Shown here in pieces: positions 1-8,850 of a stretch of DNA of 61,502 bases (positions within the stretch are counted from its first letter, which is position 1; each line of letters opens with the position of its first letter). Source of the DNA: Geobacteraceae bacterium. GTDB taxonomy: Bacteria > Desulfobacterota > Desulfuromonadia > Geobacterales > Pseudopelobacteraceae. The notes under the pieces are model-generated. The model made no database searches, was not told the DNA's origin, and saw only the letters and a list, made by a program, of their open reading frames with translations. A program made the translations under genes and the position numbers. Location: assembly GCA_025355965.1 (NCBI GenBank), contig JANXYR010000048.1:1-61502 (forward strand). The letters run 5' to 3'.

Positions 1-1
1 A

Positions 2-274
2 ATTGCTCCACAAGCTAGCGTCATCACTTGGGTTGACAATGCCGGTGTTAATTCCGGAGCGCTTGGCCTCACAAATTTGCCACTCCCTAACAACAAGATT
101 AAAATCATCTGGGGCGACGGCAATTATGAGTACGTAACCACGAATAATGCTGATTCAGTTCTTGCTAAGGCTCATACCTACAGCACTCCTGGAAGCAAGT
201 TCGCACAGGTTTACGTATACCAGAGTGGTGTTCAGAAGGGCTACTTCAGAACTAATATCACAGTAGCACCGTAG
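2..274 (+). CDS. C-terminal end of a large multihaem cytochrome (partial)
   Basis: The frame is open from the window edge to a TAG stop, and only the last 90 residues are visible. They align without gaps to the last 90 residues of the cytochrome at 3103-6981, with 74 of 90 identical counted by eye. Similarity continues about 30 bases past both stop codons, so this is a recent duplication. The segment has a PKD-like beta-sandwich signature: WGDG, followed about 20 residues later by AHTYSTPGS. No haem motif lies in the visible part, so calling it a cytochrome rests on the paralogue. Whether this copy also contains selenocysteine cannot be seen. An internal TTG at 77 would give 65 residues but is not a real start, because the homology begins upstream of it. 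Confidence 0.8.
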   Translation: MAPQASVITWVDNAGVNSGALGLTNLPLPNNKIKIIWGDGNYEYVTTNNADSVLAKAHTYSTPGSKFAQVYVYQSGVQKGYFRTNITVAP

Positions 275-308
275 TTAACTAGAACTACCTGAAACAATGC
301 AATGCAAT

Positions 309-345
309 AGAGCCATGGGGAATTTCCCCATGGCTCTAATTTTTT
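309..345 (+). terminator. Rho-independent terminator after the partial cytochrome
   Basis: Perfect 12-bp arms (309-320 and 326-337) enclose a 5-nt loop and are followed by AATTTTTT. The hairpin lies 35 bases after the cytochrome stop and just before the convergent response regulator. Confidence 0.9.
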
Positions 346-374
346 ACTTCAATAAAACGAAACCGCCGCAGGCG

Positions 375-1046
375 CTAACGCCAATTATCAAGATCGATCA
401 GCCCTAATTTTGCGGCATATTTGACAAGTTCCATTTTGCTGTGAATGTTCAATTTTTTCATCAGGTTTGCCCGGTGGTTCTCAACCGTCTTGATGGTAAG
501 GTTAATACTCGTGGCAATTTCACGGGAGGTCATTCCTTCGGCAACCAGTCTCAGCACCTGCTGCTCGCGAGCGGTGAGTAGCCCATAAAGTTCGTCCTGT
601 ATTACTGCTTCGCTTGCCGAACCTGCCATAAGTTTCGCTACGATGTCTTGGGAAACCTGGCCGTCAACAAAAAATTCACCCCTGCAGAGGGTGTCGAAAG
701 CCTCAATCAGGCGGGCACTGGTGGCTTCCTTGACCACATAGCCCCGCGCGCCGGCTTTGAATGCCTCGGAGACATAATCTAATTTAGGATACATGCTGAG
801 CATGAGAATCTGGGCCGACGGATCAATCTTCAAGATCTCCCGAACCACATCAATACCGCTCATGTCCGGCAGAGACACGTCCATGGTAATCAAGTCAGGT
901 TTGAGTTCAAGAGCGAGATTCATGGCCTCTGCGCCGCTCCCCGCCTCACCGATGGTTTGGTAGTTGGCGCTCCTTTCCACCAGGCTTTTCAACCCATCAC
1001 GAAACAGTGGATGATCGTCAACGATTAGTACCCGTTTTTTGTTCAT
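375..1046 (-). CDS. NarL/FixJ-type response regulator
   Basis: The 223-residue protein has a receiver domain (about 1-125) with the acidic pair D10/D11 and the likely phosphoacceptor D56 in ITMDVSLPD. A LuxR/NarL helix-turn-helix follows near 157-215 (LTAREQQVLRLVAEGM, then TIKTVENHRANLMKKL). The ATG start has an AAGGA box 7 bases upstream. It lies 44 bases downstream of the histidine kinase gene on the same strand, so the two form a standard two-component pair. The pair is transcribed away from the selenocytochrome gene and is the most obvious candidate for its regulator, but that is inference from position only. Confidence 0.92.
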   Translation of the reverse strand: MNKKRVLIVDDHPLFRDGLKSLVERSANYQTIGEAGSGAEAMNLALELKPDLITMDVSLPDMSGIDVVREILKIDPSAQILMLSMYPKLDYVSEAFKAGARGYVVKEATSARLIEAFDTLCRGEFFVDGQVSQDIVAKLMAGSASEAVIQDELYGLLTAREQQVLRLVAEGMTSREIATSINLTIKTVENHRANLMKKLNIHSKMELVKYAAKLGLIDLDNWR

Positions 1047-1089
1047 GGTAGTGTCCTTGTGTTAAAGAATTAGCCAATTATGGCGATTT

Positions 1090-2478
1090 TTAATTGAGAC
1101 ACGGGATCTCAACTACAATACGTGTTCCCTCACCAGGTCGGGAGACCATCTTGAAAGTTCCGCCCAGAAGATCTACCCGCTCCGCTATGCCAACCAGGCC
1201 GAGTCTATTGTTGTTTTTTGCCATGCGTGCCAGGATGTCAAAACCTTTACCATTGTCCTCAATCCTCATCCTGATAATGGGATGTGATGCGATGAGGCTG
1301 ATTCTGACCTCGCTTGCTTGGGAATGCTTTACTACATTGTTGAGAGATTCCTGAAAAACACGGTAGAGATTGATCTCTGCATCACTATCTAGGTTGACCT
1401 TTTTCATGCCGGACGATTTTAAATCAATTTTAAGGCCATGGACCGCGGTAAGATTGGCGCAGTCTTTTTTTATAGCTTCCACTAAACCACTCATTTCAAG
1501 AGAAGCCGGACGCAAGCCGGCACAAATGTTTCTGACAGAGTCAATGGAATCTTGCAGCACCTTGGAAAGGTTGCTCACGTGGTCATAAATTTCAGGAGGG
1601 AAATTTGCAAGATCTTCGGCCAGCGTGTCGACTCCTATTTTGACCGCATTCAGACGTTGCCCGAGGTCGTCATGAAGCTCCCGTGACAGCCGTTTTCTTT
1701 CATCCTCATGCACATTGAGGAGACGGTGTGAAAGTGCACGGATCTGTTCTTCCGACTTCTTCCGGTCGGTGATGTCGCGGGCCACTGCCAGTTTGGCCGG
1801 TCGGTTGACTCCTGGCATACGGATGGCAAGCTCAATGACCGAGTACCATTTATGGGTAAGATCGTTATAAAACTCCTTGTACATTGGTTTGTTGGAATTG
1901 AACACCTGTTCGGCCGAACAGTCCACGCATATTGAATCAAGTCCCCGGCAGACCTTGTAGCACAACTCTGTATTTATATCACCGCAAAGAGTTGCCTTCA
2001 TTTTTTGGTTGGCATAAACAATTTTCAGGTCGTCGGTAACCACGTAAACCCGGTCCTCCATAGCGTCTAGCAGCAGGCGGAGCGTTTCCTGGGAAACAAA
2101 CATAGCCTCGCCGATAAGTTTGCAGTCGGTAAAGTCATGAAACATGCCCATGATGGCCGGTCGGCCATTCAGGGAGATCACTTGTGCTTCCACCTCCAAC
2201 CAGATGGGTGTGCCGTCGCACTTTGCTGAGGCTTGCCCCCAGGCAGCTTTTGTCTGGCCGCTGGCAAACATCTGGTCGTGAACCCCCCGGAAAAAATCGA
2301 CCGTCAAGCGGTCCGGATAAACCGTCTCATACATGTCGCACATGAGTAACGGTTCGAGAGATTCATAGCCGAAGATCTCACCGAAGCGCTGGTTAAGATA
2401 GACGGCACGGTTATCCTGAAGAACATAGATACCGTTTGAAAGGCTTTTGACAATACTGGTAAATAAATTAGAGCTCAT
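1090..2478 (-). CDS. Cytoplasmic PAS-PAS histidine kinase, HisKA_3 (NarX/DegS) class
   Basis: The 462-residue protein has two PAS-like domains (about 1-125 and 135-245). They are followed by a HisKA_3 dimerisation segment with the phosphoacceptor histidine in RLSRELHDDLGQRL. A C-terminal HATPase domain shows the N box ESLNNVVKHS and the G box DNGKGFD. No membrane segment is visible, so it should sense a cytoplasmic signal. The second PAS carries four cysteines spaced C-x3-C-x6-C-x2-C (codons in 1918-1962), which could hold a metal or act as a redox switch. I chose ATG 2478 because AAGGA lies 6 bases upstream. A TTG at 2502 would add 8 residues but has no ribosome site. Its partner is the regulator at 375-1046. 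Confidence 0.9.
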   Translation of the reverse strand: MSSNLFTSIVKSLSNGIYVLQDNRAVYLNQRFGEIFGYESLEPLLMCDMYETVYPDRLTVDFFRGVHDQMFASGQTKAAWGQASAKCDGTPIWLEVEAQVISLNGRPAIMGMFHDFTDCKLIGEAMFVSQETLRLLLDAMEDRVYVVTDDLKIVYANQKMKATLCGDINTELCYKVCRGLDSICVDCSAEQVFNSNKPMYKEFYNDLTHKWYSVIELAIRMPGVNRPAKLAVARDITDRKKSEEQIRALSHRLLNVHEDERKRLSRELHDDLGQRLNAVKIGVDTLAEDLANFPPEIYDHVSNLSKVLQDSIDSVRNICAGLRPASLEMSGLVEAIKKDCANLTAVHGLKIDLKSSGMKKVNLDSDAEINLYRVFQESLNNVVKHSQASEVRISLIASHPIIRMRIEDNGKGFDILARMAKNNNRLGLVGIAERVDLLGGTFKMVSRPGEGTRIVVEIPCLN

Positions 2479-3102
2479 CTTGATTCCTTGTAAGTCATCC
2501 AATGTACTGGTGTGACGACATTATTACTCCGGTTTCCAAATAGTTATCTGATTGAAATGTCGCATCTGGATGCCGTGTTGGAGAAAAATAGTATTGAAAC
2601 ACGAATAGCTAGAAAGCATTTTTACTGAAAATGCAAGATTTTTTTTATGTCAAGAAAGCTGTTGCATTAATTAATTTTGTTTATGGGTTATATCAGCACT
2701 TTTATATGTGGGTGATATCACCCATTCCCCGAAATAGTATTGGAAAATTATTCGGATTCCCCTCTATTAACTACCTATAAACTGGGCTGTTGGCCCTAGG
2801 TATCGCAGTGCTGTACCGATAAATACTTGAAAAAATGCACTTCGGCTTAAAAAATAAATAGCTATTAAAAACAATATGATATATATACTGCCACCCAATT
2901 TTTTCATTGATTTGAAGGCGATTTGTGCAATATTTCCCTACATTAGTCGAAACTTGGTCCCGAACTTGCTATATAGAAAACAGCTCTCTTCATCATTGTT
3001 CAATATTGTACCCCCATACAGGTTGAACAGCACCGTAGTAAGTTTGTGTGTAGCAACATTGTTTGGTGCAAAAAACAAATGATCAGAAAAGGAGATTAAT
3101 AA
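2479..3102. other. Long AT-rich intergenic region between the kinase and the selenocytochrome
   Basis: This 624-base stretch holds the divergent promoters of the two-component pair and the large cytochrome. It contains a perfect palindrome at 2709-2724. No convincing gene is visible: a 68-codon frame at 2876-3082 lacks a ribosome site and has no recognisable motif. I looked for the conserved cores of c-di-GMP (GEMM) riboswitches, which occur before some Geobacter cytochromes, and did not find them. The ribosome site of the cytochrome is AAGGAG near 3088. Confidence 0.6.
2709..2724. promoter_or_regulatory. Perfect 16-bp palindrome, possible operator
   Basis: TGGGTGATATCACCCA is a zero-spacer inverted repeat of two 8-bp arms. 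It lies 230 bases upstream of the kinase start and about 380 bases upstream of the cytochrome start. The symmetry suits a dimeric regulator such as the adjacent NarL-type protein. No T-tract follows, so it is not a terminator. Confidence 0.45.
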
Positions 3103-6100
3103 ATGAAAAAGCCAAGAGTTAGACCAGGCTTATTGACAGCAACAGCTGCTGCCAGTTTGGTCCTGTCAGCGGGCGTTTCTTTAGCCGCTCACCCACCAGT
3201 CACTCTCTATACGTTCGAAGAGATTGCCATGCAGATGGGCGCACCTAAAATACCGGTTCAGGTTGATGCAAACGGTAAGGGTATGCCTTACAGCCCGAAG
3301 CAAACCTGCGGAACAGCTGGTTGCCACATTAACAAGACAACCGGCATTGATCAGACGTACGACAATATTTCAGACCACGCTTTCCATTCGGCTCAGGGAC
3401 GCAATGAGTATCCAAATTCCGTAGCCGGAGATGGTAGATTTGATACATCCAAGGCCAAGCCTTGGACCCAGGCGACCGCAATGGTCGGCAAGTGGTGAAG
3501 CCCCTCGCTTCGGCAGGTGCCGAACTACTTGAAAACAACAGCAGGAGCTGACATTAATTATGGAGCTTATACCGGTCCAGGCTCTGCAGGACTACAGACT
3601 ATGCTTCAAGGTACTAATAGTTTCAGTACCGTTCAGGGAGCAAACCCGCTCCTGACCAAGGTTGACATCACCGCTTGGGACTTCGCACAGTCCTGCGGTT
3701 CCTGCCACGTTGGTGGCGGTTTTATAGAAAAGGATCGTGATGGCGTGCGTTTCAGTCAGAGGACTTTTGCCACTGGCCTCTCTCCTTACAACATGTCTAT
3801 GTTTGAGCGTTATGACCCTATGAGCGGTCTGCCGAAACATACGGTTGAGCCTGCTCCTTGGATTTATCCGATCTGGAACGGTTCTACTCCGATGACCGCC
3901 CCAGGCGGTTGGGGTACAGCTCAGACTATGACCATGCCTGACGGCTCCCCTATGCCGATTGTTGCAGGTCAGGTTATGATGCCGAACGTAAAAGAGATGG
4001 ACTGCCTCATGTGCCACTTTGACGGCTACAACAACATGATGTCTTCAGTCATGGCCTACAGTGGTGCCCATAATGCTACGCCATCTTTCGGCGCAGGTTT
4101 CATGAACATGTTTACCGAGGCATATGATTTCACAACAGGCATTCTGCAGAAAGACGGCAGCAACGTTGTCTCCCTGTCAAGCCTTGGTATGTCCAAGATG
4201 AAGTACGATCCACCTACTCAGAACTGCCGCAATTGCCACATGCCGTCCAACCTCAAGGACATTCCTGACATGTTCAGGGACTTCCTCTCTTCAGCGCCAA
4301 TGATCTACACCGGCAAATTTGTCAAGTCCTTCACCGGACTGGCTATGCCGGCGTTCGATATGAATGCGCCGATGGGCATGACATGGGATATGAAAGTAGG
4401 GCCATACCCAACTTCGCCAGTCCTGTATATGACCCAGACTGGCATCGCCAGCACCACGCCAGGCTTTAATACCATGATTCCTGCCGGTTGGCCATCTGCC
4501 ATGGGCATGTCTGAATTTAACAAAGTTGCATTTGCCAACTTCACTTCAGCAAATCATGGTATGGCTCCGTACTTCATGGGTGGCGGCAACACTACCCCCA
4601 GCGGCCCTATCTACTATCAGGCCACAATCGGCGCTGGTCCATACCAGGACCAGAACGTCCTCAAGAAAAGTACAGTGCCTTTCCCACGTGCTGAATGGTT
4701 CAAGCGTGGCGATATGTGGGTAACTGGTTATGACGTTCACCTGGGACTGGACTGCTCCGGTTGCCACATGAATACCAATACAAGCAAGATCAACAGTGCT
4801 ACATTTGACGGCAAAAGTGCCGGCGATCCGGGCCGTGGTTTTGACAGCGCCGGTGGAGTTGAAGGCAATCCAGCCATGGTTAATACCGTCAACAGCCAGA
4901 ACACAGTTAAATCTTGTGTTGGCTGCCACGTTACCGGCAAGAACAACGATGGCAGAGTAATCGATACATTCGGTGCTCCAAATCCGAATTCCGCTCACCA
5001 ACAGACCGGCCTCCTTGCCAACCTCACCAAGTCGGTTCGCTTGAATGCAACTACCGGCGCTGAAGAGAGCTTTGTCGGCAACCATATGGACGTTATCGAC
5101 TGTACAGTTTGTCACTTGGAGCGCAATCAGATGGTTGTTCGTCTCCTTGACTGCACCTCAGGTAATCGCTACCCCAACATGCTCGGCTTCAAAAAAGAAC
5201 GCGGCGTGATGGGTATGTTCAGCGATCCTATGAGCATGGGTACTCCTGTAGGCGACAACCTGGAAAAATGGGTTCCGCTTTACACCTGGCAGAAAGGTGG
5301 CAGCGATTTCAAATTCAAGAACATGACCACCACCCATCAGAATACTGGTGGAGTTAACACAGAATGGCGTCGTAAAATGTACGCTGTCAACCTGATCACT
5401 GCGCAAATCTGGAACAACGTTAGCGGGACTGTAGACGCCAACGGTGATGGCGTACCAGGACGTGCACCAAGCGTTCACACTGGTGTTGCGGCTGAAGTTC
5501 TTTCTAACAGCCCTTCAACCAACTATGATCCATGGATTACCCGCGATATGAAGGCCGGTATGAACTTCGGTCCTTCCGGTTTCGCTCCAATCCCTATCGG
5601 TTTCGGCTCTGGTGCTTACCAAGCTGCATTTGACCTGACAGGAGCTTTCACCGGTGCTATAAAATACGTAGGTGTCTATGGCGGCAACGCCATGTTCTCC
5701 ACACCTGAAGAAATTACCGCGTACAAGACTTATCGCACGCAAATCAGTGGTATGGTTGAAGCGAACGATGGCGGAGCAACTGCTCCAGCTCCTGTCGTTA
5801 ACAAATCGTGGGCTGGAACCCAGCTCGCCTTCGTGGCAGGTCCTTACAAACTGACCCACGGCATCCGCCCGGTCAAAACGTTTGTTCTTGGTAGTGATGG
5901 TAACCAGGGTACATCATGTACCGACTGCCATTCAGCTACTCCAAAAGTGCCAATGTTTGCAGGCACAATGAACATGCTCGGTACCGCAATTAATACAGTA
6001 ACAGCTAAAGCTGCTGGCCTCGGATTTATGCCACAAGGGCCGTCACCTGCCCACCCAATGGGGCTGCCAGCCGCACCTGCAGAGAACATGGTTGTTGTTG

Positions 6101-6981
6101 GTCTTAACGCTGACATCGAGACCGCTGCTGAAGTTTCAACCAAGGGTGGTGGAGCTGTAGAAGTCAAGTTTGATGAAGAAGGCACATGGAGTGGTGGTGT
6201 ATTTACTCCTGGTGGCGCAGCTACCCACAAGCGTGTTACTGAGCTCGATCGTTCTGAAGTGCTGTATCCTACAGCTAATGGCGTGAACTTTGTAGACGTA
6301 AATGGTGTTGACCACTTAAACCGTGCTGCATTTGTAACCTATATGAACAGCATTACCCAAGCTAACACCGGTATCGGCGTGAAGCCGTTTGCCAACTTCT
6401 CAACAGCAGCTTCAGTTGACAAAGATCGTCAGTCTCCTGGCGTTCAGGTTTACACAAATGCTCCTCTGGCACTGATAGCTGATGTTGCAAAGCCAGGTGT
6501 AGTATCCTACAACTGGACTCTCACCGAGAGAACTGGACTTCTCGACAACCCTGCAACTCTTACAGTCGACGAAGCCTTCCTTGTTACTCCTCTCCCTAGC
6601 GGTATAACCTCCACCGTGACCTTTACTACCCCTGGTGTGAAGATCATCGAACTGAAGGCTATCGATGCGGAAGGTAATATTTCAAGGAAAACACAAGAAG
6701 TTGAAGCCATTGTTCCACAAGCTAACGTCATCACGTGGACTAACAATGCTGGCGTGAATGCCGGAACACTTGACCTTGTGAATTTGCCAGTTGCTAACAA
6801 CAAGATTAAAATCATGTGGGGCGATGGCAATTATGAGTACGTAACCACGAATAATGCTGCATCAGTTCTTGCTAAGGCTCACACCTACAGCACTCCTGGA
6901 AGCAAGTTCGTACAGGTTTACGTGTACATGAGTGGTGTTCAGAAGGGCTACTACAGGACGAATATCACTGTAACACCGTAG
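3103..6981 (+). CDS. Selenocysteine-containing octahaem cytochrome c with PKD-like tail
   Basis: Two frames (3103-3498 and 3499-6981) are in the same phase and separated only by a TGA at 3496-3498. Reading it as selenocysteine gives a 1292-residue protein with Sec at 132 in the context MVGKW-U-SPSLRQ. The start has AAGGAG upstream and encodes an Ala-rich signal peptide ending near SLAAHPP. Eight haem sites are visible: one CX4CH (CGTAGCH, codons 3307-3327) before the Sec, and seven CXXCH after it (CGSCH, CLMCH, CRNCH, CSGCH, CVGCH, CTVCH, CTDCH). The last 90 residues resemble a PKD domain. It is therefore probably periplasmic or outer-surface. Downstream genes encode further cytochromes and a parvulin, and selB and tRNA-Sec lie about 4-6 kb away. 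A sequencing error or nonsense mutation could also produce the TGA, but the hairpin behind it and the intact downstream frame argue against this. Electron donors and acceptors are unknown. Confidence 0.85.
3496..3525 (+). promoter_or_regulatory. Bacterial SECIS element directing Sec insertion at TGA 3496
   Basis: The TGA is followed by a hairpin with a perfect 6-bp stem (TTCGGC 3509-3514, GCCGAA 3519-3524) and the tetraloop AGGT (3515-3518). The loop begins 16 bases after the TGA. In the well-studied E. coli fdhF element a similar short stem carries an AGGU loop about 17 bases after UGA, and the loop contacts SelB. Both distance and loop sequence therefore match. Confidence 0.85.
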
Positions 6982-7016
6982 TTAACTAGAACTACTTGAA
7001 ACAATGCAATAAAATT

Positions 7017-7047
7017 GCCCGGAGGGTTTTCCCTCCGGGCACTTTTT
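7017..7047 (+). terminator. Rho-independent terminator after the selenocytochrome
   Basis: Ten-base perfect arms (gcccggaggg 7017-7026, ccctccgggc 7031-7040) with a TTTT loop are followed by ACTTTTTCTT. It ends the cytochrome transcript before the convergent gene at 7137. Confidence 0.9.
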
Positions 7048-7136
7048 CTTGGTTGCTGGATCTGAATTGCTTATGCCAAAACGTTGTAAAACTGTGATCA
7101 ACAATTGCAACTGAATATTTCAAACCATGCTGCAAT

Positions 7137-7556
7137 CTACTTCTGAGGTTTTAATTCCTGACATATCAAGACCAGCAGTTTATCTTCAACGCTGCCTTTT
7201 ACAACTTCTAACCAGTCAGTTTTATCAAGATCAGCTTTATTAACTTTTTCAATGGACATGCCAGTTATAGTACGTTTTTTCTTGTTCACGCAGTCATACT
7301 CTTCATATGCAGCGACCGCCTTTGTCCCTTTTGACATATCGGCTGATATTTTTTCTTTTTCCATGGCAGCACTGTCAACGTTATATTCGGTCTTAGTCCA
7401 GACACTGACGATAGAACCCGCAGAAACTGAAAATGTTTTCGGATTATAAAAATATCTGGTAGAAACATCGTAGTCACCCAAATGTTTCCACTGTTGTGCC
7501 ATTGCTGATGATGCTGTCATGACCAAAAGAGCTGCCAGTAAACTTGTTTTTTTCAT
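7137..7556 (-). CDS. Small secreted protein resembling the surface-adhesin E family
   Basis: I use the ATG at 7556 (139 residues) because GGAGG lies 8 bases upstream and the first 20 residues form a clean signal peptide (MKKTSLLAALLVMTASSAMA). The upstream extension to 7631 looks non-coding. The mature part (WKHLGDYDVSTRYFYNPKTF, then VSVWTKTEYN) has the pattern of short periplasmic or surface proteins grouped with Haemophilus protein E: an aromatic-rich opening, a VSVW strand and a paired Cys. The function in this organism is unknown. It is convergent with the cytochrome and lies between it and the parvulin gene, but is transcribed separately. Confidence 0.7.
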   Translation of the reverse strand: MKKTSLLAALLVMTASSAMAQQWKHLGDYDVSTRYFYNPKTFSVSAGSIVSVWTKTEYNVDSAAMEKEKISADMSKGTKAVAAYEEYDCVNKKKRTITGMSIEKVNKADLDKTDWLEVVKGSVEDKLLVLICQELKPQK

Positions 7557-7738
7557 TCTGTACGCCTCCAATTCAGGTATTATTATTCCAGCCACAAGTG
7601 CAGGCTGGTTACGACTGCACATAAAAAACATACTAAATATTGATGAATTCTGTTATACAAAACTAAGAATAAAATAGGAACAATAAAATAGTTATCAAAG
7701 TCTCATATCCATTACAATATCCGGGAGGAAACCTGTTA

Positions 7739-8773
7739 ATGAATCATTCAAATCTGTTGCTGAAACTTGTGATCGCTTTATCGATGCTTGCGCTGTTAGT
7801 TTCAGCATGTTCGATCGGAACGTCGAATGTGACACCACCATTACAACCCAGTGAATTTTCTTCACCTGAACTTAAGAAAGCGGTGGCTCGAGTAAATGGC
7901 ACGGAAATTACTTTTGGTGAACTCAAACGGGCCGAAAAAATATTAAAGGCAAACCAACCCGGTGTGGAGATTCCAGCCAATCTTAGACAAGAATTTGTAA
8001 AACAGGCCCTTAATCAGCTGATTAGCTCAGAGCTGCTTTTCCAGGCCGGTCAGAAGATTGAATTCAAAGACCTCGATAAACAGACCGCTGAAAGATTTGA
8101 AAAAATCAAGGGCGGGTTCGCTGATGCGAATGCTTATGCCAAAGAGCTCCAGAATATTGGTATGGATGAAAAAATGTTACGCGACTATACCCGTCGTGAT
8201 GTTATTATTGCCAATTTCGTCAATAATAACATCGCTTCCAAAGTTACGGTCAGTGAAGCTGAGATCAAAACGTTTTACGATCAAAATCCTACCAACTTCA
8301 CCAAGCCCGAGCGGTTGAGGGCGAGCCATATATTGATAGGTGTTGATGGCAAAGCGGCGGTTGAAGATAAGAATAAAGCCCGTGAAAAAGCGGAAAAACT
8401 GCACAAGGAACTGGCAGGCGGAGCAGATTTTGTGACGCTGGCGAAGGAAAACTCCACCTGCCCAAGCAGTAAGCAGGGTGGCGATCTGGGGTATTTTACC
8501 AAAGGGAAAATGGTCCCTCAGTTCGAACAGGCAGCGTTTGCTCTTGAAGTTGGAAAGATGAGCGGTGTGGTAGAAACACAATTTGGCTTCCACATAATCA
8601 AGCTGACGGATCGGATACAAGCTGAGACGGTCACACTGGCTGCAGCCAGTAAAAATATCGCTGAATATCTCAAGGCACAAAAGATAAATACAGCCATTGG
8701 TGACTTTGTCGGTGAGGTTCGCAGGAATTCTAACACTAAAATAGACATACTGTTGCCCGAATCATATAAATAG
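7739..8773 (+). CDS. Parvulin-type peptidyl-prolyl isomerase lipoprotein
   Basis: The 344-residue protein starts with a lipoprotein signal (hydrophobic stretch ending LLVSAC, residue 24 lipidated). A SurA/PrsA-like helical chaperone region follows to about residue 190. The parvulin domain runs near 195-300 (RASHILIG, then GGDLGYFTKGKMVPQFEQAAF, ending FGFHIIKLTDR). It should help fold exported proteins in the periplasm. A GGGAGG box precedes the ATG. It heads a same-strand run with two cytochromes and a small secreted protein, so its clients are probably those cytochromes, an inference from neighbourhood. The substitution pattern in the isomerase core looks intact. Confidence 0.9.
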   Translation: MNHSNLLLKLVIALSMLALLVSACSIGTSNVTPPLQPSEFSSPELKKAVARVNGTEITFGELKRAEKILKANQPGVEIPANLRQEFVKQALNQLISSELLFQAGQKIEFKDLDKQTAERFEKIKGGFADANAYAKELQNIGMDEKMLRDYTRRDVIIANFVNNNIASKVTVSEAEIKTFYDQNPTNFTKPERLRASHILIGVDGKAAVEDKNKAREKAEKLHKELAGGADFVTLAKENSTCPSSKQGGDLGYFTKGKMVPQFEQAAFALEVGKMSGVVETQFGFHIIKLTDRIQAETVTLAAASKNIAEYLKAQKINTAIGDFVGEVRRNSNTKIDILLPESYK

Positions 8774-8850
8774 TTACCCCACTGCTTCTGTTAGGGTGAT
8801 TAATTATCACGGAATCATGGTTTTAAATTATAGCTACGAGAGGAAACACA

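Noticed and set aside
2876-3082. 68-codon frame between the kinase and the cytochrome
   Set aside because: No ribosome site, AT-rich composition typical of intergenic DNA, and no recognisable motif.
2780-3102. Possible c-di-GMP (GEMM) riboswitch before the cytochrome
   Set aside because: I could not find the conserved GEMM core or tetraloop receptor pattern in the leader. A covariance search would settle it.
6507-6830. Several frames antisense to the large cytochrome (for example 4546-5115 and 5844-6230 on the minus strand)
   Set aside because: They mirror the codon bias of the cytochrome and have no starts or motifs of their own.
3517-6981. A separate cytochrome gene starting at GTG 3517
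   Set aside because: It has no signal peptide or ribosome site, is in the same frame as 3103-3498, and the separating TGA carries a SECIS hairpin. It is treated as part of one selenoprotein gene.
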